A stretch of DNA of 9,957 nucleotides from an uncultured Collinsella sp. (GTDB lineage: Bacteria; Actinomycetota; Coriobacteriia; Coriobacteriales; Coriobacteriaceae). The stretch lies in the NCBI GenBank assembly GCA_900552295.1, contig URZB01000042.1, positions 1-9,957 of the forward strand. The letters are read 5' to 3'. The translations under genes and the position numbers were made by a program. The stretch's first letter is position 1, and the number at the start of each line of letters is the position of its first letter. Shown here piece by piece: positions 6,912-9,957 of this stretch. Below the pieces are notes generated by a model that made no database searches, was not told the DNA's origin, and was given only the letters and a program-made list of their open reading frames with translations.

Positions 6912-7033
6912 CGTATTTGGCTTTGGCATTCTTTGACGATCGTGTTGTTTGATCGGATCGCGTGGCGATGCAATCTCGCGCACGCCCGCCGGTGCATGCT
7001 CTTCCTGATTTGTATAGCGAGAGGGGAGCGTAT

Positions 7034-7318
7034 ATGAGCTGGCGAGGCGATATTGCGATGGGGAAGTACGGAAAACTGCCGTGTGCCCTTATAGACAACA
7101 ATATGTTTCCGAGCGTAGAGGTTGATTGCGCGTCGTTTGTCGTCACCTGCCCTTGCTGCGGCTCGCAAATACCGTGTCTCGACATTCGGTTTATCGATGC
7201 GCGCGACAGACTCAGCGACGAAGTGAGAAAACGGACAGGCGTTCATATGCCGGTGTATCCGGAGAAATGCCCTGTTTGTGGCCTCGATATCGTGTACGAC
7301 GCCGGCGACGAGGGATAG
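7034..7318 (+). CDS. Small four-cysteine zinc-ribbon-like protein, 94 residues
   Basis: I do not recognise a named family. ATG 7034 is preceded by GGGGAG (7023-7028), 5 bases away, a far better start than the upstream GTG at 6962. Seen: CPCC (C39, C42, with an extra C41) and CPVC (C79, C82), 37 residues apart, the spacing of a zinc ribbon; further cysteines are C17, C32 and C48. Between the knuckles runs a charged segment, FIDARDRLSDEVRKRTGVHM, that could form a helix, and the protein ends acidic (YDAGDEG). It has no signal peptide or membrane span, so it is probably cytoplasmic. It may bind nucleic acid or a protein partner through the zinc ribbon, which is an inference from fold alone. It follows the nuclease on the same strand by about 120 bases beyond the nuclease's second stop, and it is convergent with the DUF5710 gene, 37 bases between stop codons. 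Confidence 0.7.
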   Translation: MSWRGDIAMGKYGKLPCALIDNNMFPSVEVDCASFVVTCPCCGSQIPCLDIRFIDARDRLSDEVRKRTGVHMPVYPEKCPVCGLDIVYDAGDEG

Positions 7319-7355
7319 GTGATGCGGAGGAGTTGGCTGTGAGTGTCTTTTGCCT

Positions 7356-8042
7356 CTACAAATAAATCCCCTCACCGAGTTGCTTGTGGAACTCGGCGTG
7401 ATGGTCGCGTGCCCAGGTAAAGAGCGCCTGGTCAAAGTCGGTACGCGTGACCGGGACGCCAAAGACGCCGGCAACTTCGACGCGTATAAACTCCAGTGCC
7501 GGCAGCTTGTTGATGGCAGTGAGGGCAAACGGGGACGAGGGCTCCTCGAACAGATAGCGGCTGCCTTGCAGCGCGTCGCAACTGGTGCACGTGTTGCCGA
7601 GCGACGGGGCTTTGGAGGCTCGCGCGCCTACGGGCTTGTAGCCGCAGCGCTTATGAAGGTAGTCGCGGATCTCGCCCGGTACGCAGCCAAGAGCGGGCAC
7701 GATGGCGAGTGCGTTGGCGTTGGCCGTGTCGATGGCAATGTACCCGGCTTCGTTGGGCGCGTGCGCGATGGCGATGCTCTCGTCGTTATCGGTTCGATAG
7801 GGAATGCCGAAGGCTGCGACCGAGGTCTCTTTGTGACACTTCCAGCACTCGCGCTTGCCCAGTACTAGATATATATACGGCGCTGAGGGGTCGGATCGGT
7901 CAACACCGGGCAGCCACTCGGCAAAGGGCTCGGGGTTGACGCCGCTGGGTACATACCAGATCTTCTTGGTCCGGTCCCATTTGGCGCCCAGCGCCTTGGC
8001 TTCTTCTTTGTGCGAAAAGGGGACATCGAGCTCGGTGCGCAT
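7356..8042 (-). CDS. DUF5710-domain protein with two CxxC pairs, 228 residues
   Basis: ATG 8042 is chosen because AAGGAG (8053-8048) lies 5 bases upstream; a start 12 codons earlier has no such site. Residues about 2-44 form the DUF5710 pattern: LDVPFSHKEEAKALGAKWD, then KKIWYVPSG and PFAEWL. This short module is found at the ends of primase-like, mobile-element and hypothetical proteins and may bind nucleic acid, but its role is not established. The rest (about 55-228) is unknown to me. It contains C66-x-x-C69 (CWKC) and C152-x-x-C155 (CTSC), which together could hold a zinc ion, and a C-terminal acidic/aromatic helix (DFDQALFTWARDHHAEFHK). No membrane span or signal peptide. The inverted repeat TGCCGAT/ATCGGCA (8144-8163) lies about 100 bases upstream. 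It is a single gene, with the tRNA-Val terminator upstream on the same strand separating it from the tRNA transcript. Confidence 0.85.
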   Translation of the reverse strand: MRTELDVPFSHKEEAKALGAKWDRTKKIWYVPSGVNPEPFAEWLPGVDRSDPSAPYIYLVLGKRECWKCHKETSVAAFGIPYRTDNDESIAIAHAPNEAGYIAIDTANANALAIVPALGCVPGEIRDYLHKRCGYKPVGARASKAPSLGNTCTSCDALQGSRYLFEEPSSPFALTAINKLPALEFIRVEVAGVFGVPVTRTDFDQALFTWARDHHAEFHKQLGEGIYL

Positions 8043-8143
8043 GGCGGCTCCTTGGTGCTGCAGGTGCAAGTGGCTCAAGGATACCGCAGGGCGCAGACAT
8101 CGCGGCGTTTTGCTGAGAAGTTGCGGTGCGGACTGATTGGTTA

Positions 8144-8163
8144 TGCCGATGAATAGATCGGCA
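8144..8163. promoter_or_regulatory. Inverted repeat upstream of the DUF5710 gene
   Basis: TGCCGAT (8144-8150) and ATCGGCA (8157-8163) are perfect 7-base arms around GAATAG. No T-run follows on either strand, so it is not a terminator. It lies between the tRNA terminator and the DUF5710 start, where an operator would be expected. I found no convincing -35/-10 pair beside it. Confidence 0.35.
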
Positions 8164-8221
8164 AGTAGATGGTCGGCTTTTGGCTAGTTGGGCGGTTGGA
8201 GCTGCCAGCTGATTTGGCGAC

Positions 8222-8260
8222 ATAAAACAAAACAGCCCAGAGGACATAGCCTCTGAGCTG
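8222..8260 (-). terminator. Rho-independent terminator of tRNA-Val
   Basis: On the minus strand CAGCTCAGAGG (8260-8250) pairs with CCTCTGGGCTG (8243-8233), 11 pairs including one G-U, around a 6-base loop. A T-rich tract, TTTTGTTTTAT, follows (8232-8222). It begins 8 bases after the encoded CCA of the tRNA, so it ends that transcript. Confidence 0.9.
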
Positions 8261-8268
8261 CGAACATT

Positions 8269-8343
8269 TGGTGGGCGTTAGAAGATTTGAACTTCTGACC
8301 TCTTCCGTGTCAGGGAAGCGCTCTCCCCCTGAGCTAAACGCCC
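8269..8343 (-). tRNA. tRNA-Val(GAC), CCA encoded
   Basis: On the minus strand the cloverleaf is complete: acceptor GGGCGTT/AACGCCC, D-stem GCTC/GAGC, anticodon stem CTTCC/GGAAG with loop CTGACAC, 5-base variable loop AGGTC, and T-stem AGAAG/CTTCT with loop TTCAAAT. The anticodon GAC (8311-8309) reads valine codons GTC and GTT. The discriminator base is A and CCA is encoded (8271-8269). I looked for a second copy of its 3' end as a sign of integration and found none in the window. Confidence 0.96.
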
Positions 8344-8372
8344 GATCAAGGGTGCGCAAGCGCGCAAGGGAT

Positions 8373-8417
8373 AATATAACGGAGCCTGAACTCGGTGGCA
8401 AGAACATTTTTAAAAAT
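8373..8417 (-). promoter_or_regulatory. Promoter of tRNA-Val with UP-like element
   Basis: On the minus strand, TTGCCA (8401-8396) and TATATT (8378-8373) are exactly 17 bases apart, placing the transcript start near 8366, some 23 bases before the tRNA. Directly upstream of the -35 lies the 12-base A/T palindrome ATTTTTAAAAAT (8406-8417), where an UP element would bind the RNA polymerase alpha subunit. This is typical of strong stable-RNA promoters. Confidence 0.75.
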
Positions 8418-8632
8418 CGCTTACATTGTGGAATTCGGGGGCTTTGTCGCATCCATTTCAAAAGAGCCTGCTGCCGCGATTTGGCTGTCGCATAATGCAA
8501 GGCCATTGCGGTATCGAGCTATGGAAAGACGCCTGCGGAATTGTCCTACCGATAAGCGGACAAGCCTCCAGCTGGTGACTTCGCCGTGGTAAGGTAAGCC
8601 GAATTGTTTCCAGGCTGTTTCGGGGGAGTGGA

Positions 8633-9655
8633 ATGAGCAAAGAGTGTGTCGAGCAGGTCGAAGGCGCAGGGGCTTCGGTGCCGATGACCGATATATCGAA
8701 CATTGATGTGCCCGAGGGCACCGACGAGCTCAGCCGCAACACCCGTCGCGCATGGCGCGACCGCCTGAACAGCGCTTCGACGCGCAAGATGATCACGGGC
8801 GTCTTGGCTACGCTGGTGGGCGGTTCGTTTTGGGGCTTCTCGGGCACCAGCGCGAGTTTTTTGTTCGATACCTACCATGTCGATACGCTGTGGCTTATGA
8901 GCGTGCGTCAGATTCTCGCCGGCCTGCTCTTTATGGCTGTGGTTGTCACGCGCGACCGCGCACGCCTGGTCAAGCTTTGGACGACGCCCGCTGATCGCAA
9001 GCAGCTGCTGCTCTTTACCGCTTTTGGCCTGCTGTTCAACCAGTTTTGCTATCTTTCGGCCGTGCGCCTGACGAACGCCGGAACCGCGACGGTGCTCCAG
9101 TGCCTGCAGCTCGTTATCATCATGGGCTACGCCTGCGTGACCGATCGCCGTATGCCGCGTACTCGCGAAGTCATCGGCATTGGCCTGGCTCTGGGTGGAA
9201 CCTTTTTAATCGCCACCGGCGGCGACCCCACCAGCCTGAATATCTCGCCGCTTGGCCTGGCAGCAGGTCTTATGTGTGCGGTCAGCGCCGCGTGTATGGC
9301 GGTGATTCCCGCCAAGATCCTGCCCGAATACGGCAGCCCCATCGTCACGGGCTCGGCAATGCTCACGGCGGGCGTGGTCTCGTGCGTCTTCGTGCAGCCC
9401 TGGGCGCATATGCCGGCGCTCGACGCTGCCGGCATCGAGGCGCTCGCGGTGTTCGTGGTTATCGGCTCGTTTTTTGCTTACATGCTTTATATGCAGGGCG
9501 TTAAGGACATCGGCTCGGTGCGCGCGAGCCTCATCGGAACTGTGGAGCCGGTTTCGGCGACCATCACCAGCGCCGTTATGCTGGGGACGGTGTTTTTGCC
9601 GACCGACCTTATCGGCTTTGTCATGATCATCGTGATGATGTTCCTCACGGTGTAG
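8633..9655 (+). CDS. EamA/DMT-superfamily transporter, ten membrane helices
   Basis: 340 residues; ATG 8633 follows GGGGGAG (8622-8628) by 4 bases. A soluble, acidic N-terminus of about 50 residues precedes ten hydrophobic spans, by eye near 54-73, 84-104, 123-143, 145-166, 175-193, 202-222, 233-255, 263-283, 293-315 and 322-340. These form two five-helix EamA repeats. Seen: the repeat-1 start GGSFWGFSGTSASFLF and the repeat-2 signature GTVEPVSATITSAVMLG, typical of the last helices in the family. Family members export or import small metabolites such as amino acids, drugs or nucleobases across the cytoplasmic membrane; the substrate cannot be told from sequence. The protein ends right after helix ten (MMFLTV) without the usual short charged tail. 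No clear promoter was found; TTGTCC/GGACAA (8541-8546, 8558-8563) is a possible operator in the leader. The long N-terminus is unusual for the family. Confidence 0.92.
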   Translation: MSKECVEQVEGAGASVPMTDISNIDVPEGTDELSRNTRRAWRDRLNSASTRKMITGVLATLVGGSFWGFSGTSASFLFDTYHVDTLWLMSVRQILAGLLFMAVVVTRDRARLVKLWTTPADRKQLLLFTAFGLLFNQFCYLSAVRLTNAGTATVLQCLQLVIIMGYACVTDRRMPRTREVIGIGLALGGTFLIATGGDPTSLNISPLGLAAGLMCAVSAACMAVIPAKILPEYGSPIVTGSAMLTAGVVSCVFVQPWAHMPALDAAGIEALAVFVVIGSFFAYMLYMQGVKDIGSVRASLIGTVEPVSATITSAVMLGTVFLPTDLIGFVMIIVMMFLTV

Positions 9656-9804
9656 CTAGCGCCGCTGCCAAGACGGAAAAGGTGTTGTGCCGCATTTTCG
9701 CCAATTGATGTCCGTGTCTGGAGTTTAGCTGTCGATGCTCAAAATGCCATAAACTAGTAACGTTATGGACTTTTTCATTGCGACTCAATTGCGAGGATTT
9801 CTTT
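9656..9804. other. Intergenic spacer with inverted repeat before the last gene
   Basis: No gene is seen here. CCATAA (9747-9752) and TTATGG (9763-9768) form a perfect 6-base dyad with a 10-base spacer that itself contains ACTAGT. It could be an operator for the gene starting at 9805, or, because TTTTT follows at 9771-9775, a weak terminator of the transporter transcript. No stronger terminator for the transporter was found, and no confident -35/-10 pair for the next gene. Confidence 0.4.
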
Positions 9805-9909
9805 ATGGCTGGTAATCACTTTAAGGGCAGCGATAGCGGCCGCCCTGCAGTTCCGCCGCGTCCGAACGGGGCTGGTAAGGCCGGCACGCCGGGCGGCGCT
9901 GGACAGGGC
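9805..9909 (+). CDS. N-terminus of an unrecognised Gly/Pro-rich protein, cut by adapter
   Basis: ATG 9805 follows CGAGGA (9792-9797) by 7 bases. The 35 genuine codons start MAGNHFKGSDSGRPAVPPRP and continue as a Gly/Ala/Pro/Lys low-complexity stretch that looks disordered. Such tails often precede a membrane helix or a folded domain in actinobacterial envelope proteins, but nothing here identifies the family. From 9910 the sequence is synthetic, so any residues read beyond that point are not real. Confidence 0.65.
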
Positions 9910-9957
9910 CTGTCTCTTATACACATCTCCGAGCCCACGAGACGGAGCTACATCTCG
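9910..9957 (+). other. Illumina Nextera adapter contamination at contig end
   Basis: 9910-9928 is exactly CTGTCTCTTATACACATCT, the Nextera mosaic end. 9929-9943 is CCGAGCCCACGAGAC, the i7-side adapter. 9944-9951 (GGAGCTAC) fits an 8-base i7 index, and 9952-9957 (ATCTCG) is the beginning of the P7 sequence. The first base, C at 9910, could also be genomic. The stretch should be trimmed. Confidence 0.98.

Noticed and set aside
6589..7528. Two minus-strand frames of about 200 codons across the nuclease end and the small zinc protein
   Set aside because: They overlap better-supported plus-strand genes with good start sites and known motifs; their composition is Arg/Ser/His-rich shadow type.
7350..7868. 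172-codon plus-strand frame
   Set aside because: Antisense of the DUF5710 gene, which has the domain match and a clear AAGGAG site.
8269..8343. tRNA-Val as an integration site of a mobile island
   Set aside because: No second copy of the tRNA 3' end in the window and no integrase; the accessory look of the neighbouring genes alone is not enough.

Overview
The window looks like the end of an assembly contig from a high-GC gut actinobacterium. Collinsella or a close relative in the Coriobacteriia is my best guess, based on GC-rich coding DNA, codon use and the feel of the proteins rather than on a marker gene. The last 48 bases (9910-9957) are not biological: they are an Illumina Nextera transposase adapter with its index, so the contig stops there and the last gene is cut. 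The left edge also cuts a gene, with no adapter visible.

Layout. 1-2931 (-) is almost all of a large M16C zinc peptidase of the presequence-protease type. 2932-3554 is a 623-base divergent intergenic region full of structure: a nested inverted repeat (3097-3245), a short operator-like dyad (3346-3374), GAGAGAT repeats and a perfect 25-bp hairpin (3422-3477). It leads into 3555-5021 (+), an AlbA_2/Schlafen-type regulator with a GHKL-like ATPase region and a C-terminal winged helix. 5122-5613 (-) is an unrecognised protein of 163 residues. 5829-6818 (+) is an HNH_2 endonuclease that resembles standalone modification-dependent restriction enzymes; its reading frame continues past a UAG stop with 30 plausible C-terminal codons. 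7034-7318 (+) is a small four-cysteine zinc-ribbon-like protein, convergent with 7356-8042 (-), a DUF5710 protein with two CxxC pairs. 8269-8343 (-) is tRNA-Val(GAC) with a clear promoter and terminator. 8633-9655 (+) is a ten-helix EamA/DMT transporter. 9805-9909 (+) is the first 35 codons of an unrecognised gene cut by the adapter.

The genes alternate in strand and do not form an operon, so most are probably transcribed alone. The middle (3.5-8.0 kb) reads like a small accessory patch, with a Schlafen-type regulator, a solo HNH nuclease and small cysteine-rich proteins, between housekeeping genes (peptidase, tRNA, transporter). I see no integrase, transposase, CRISPR array or methyltransferase. 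The items most worth a second look are the in-frame stop in the nuclease and the stacked repeats and hairpins in front of the regulator.
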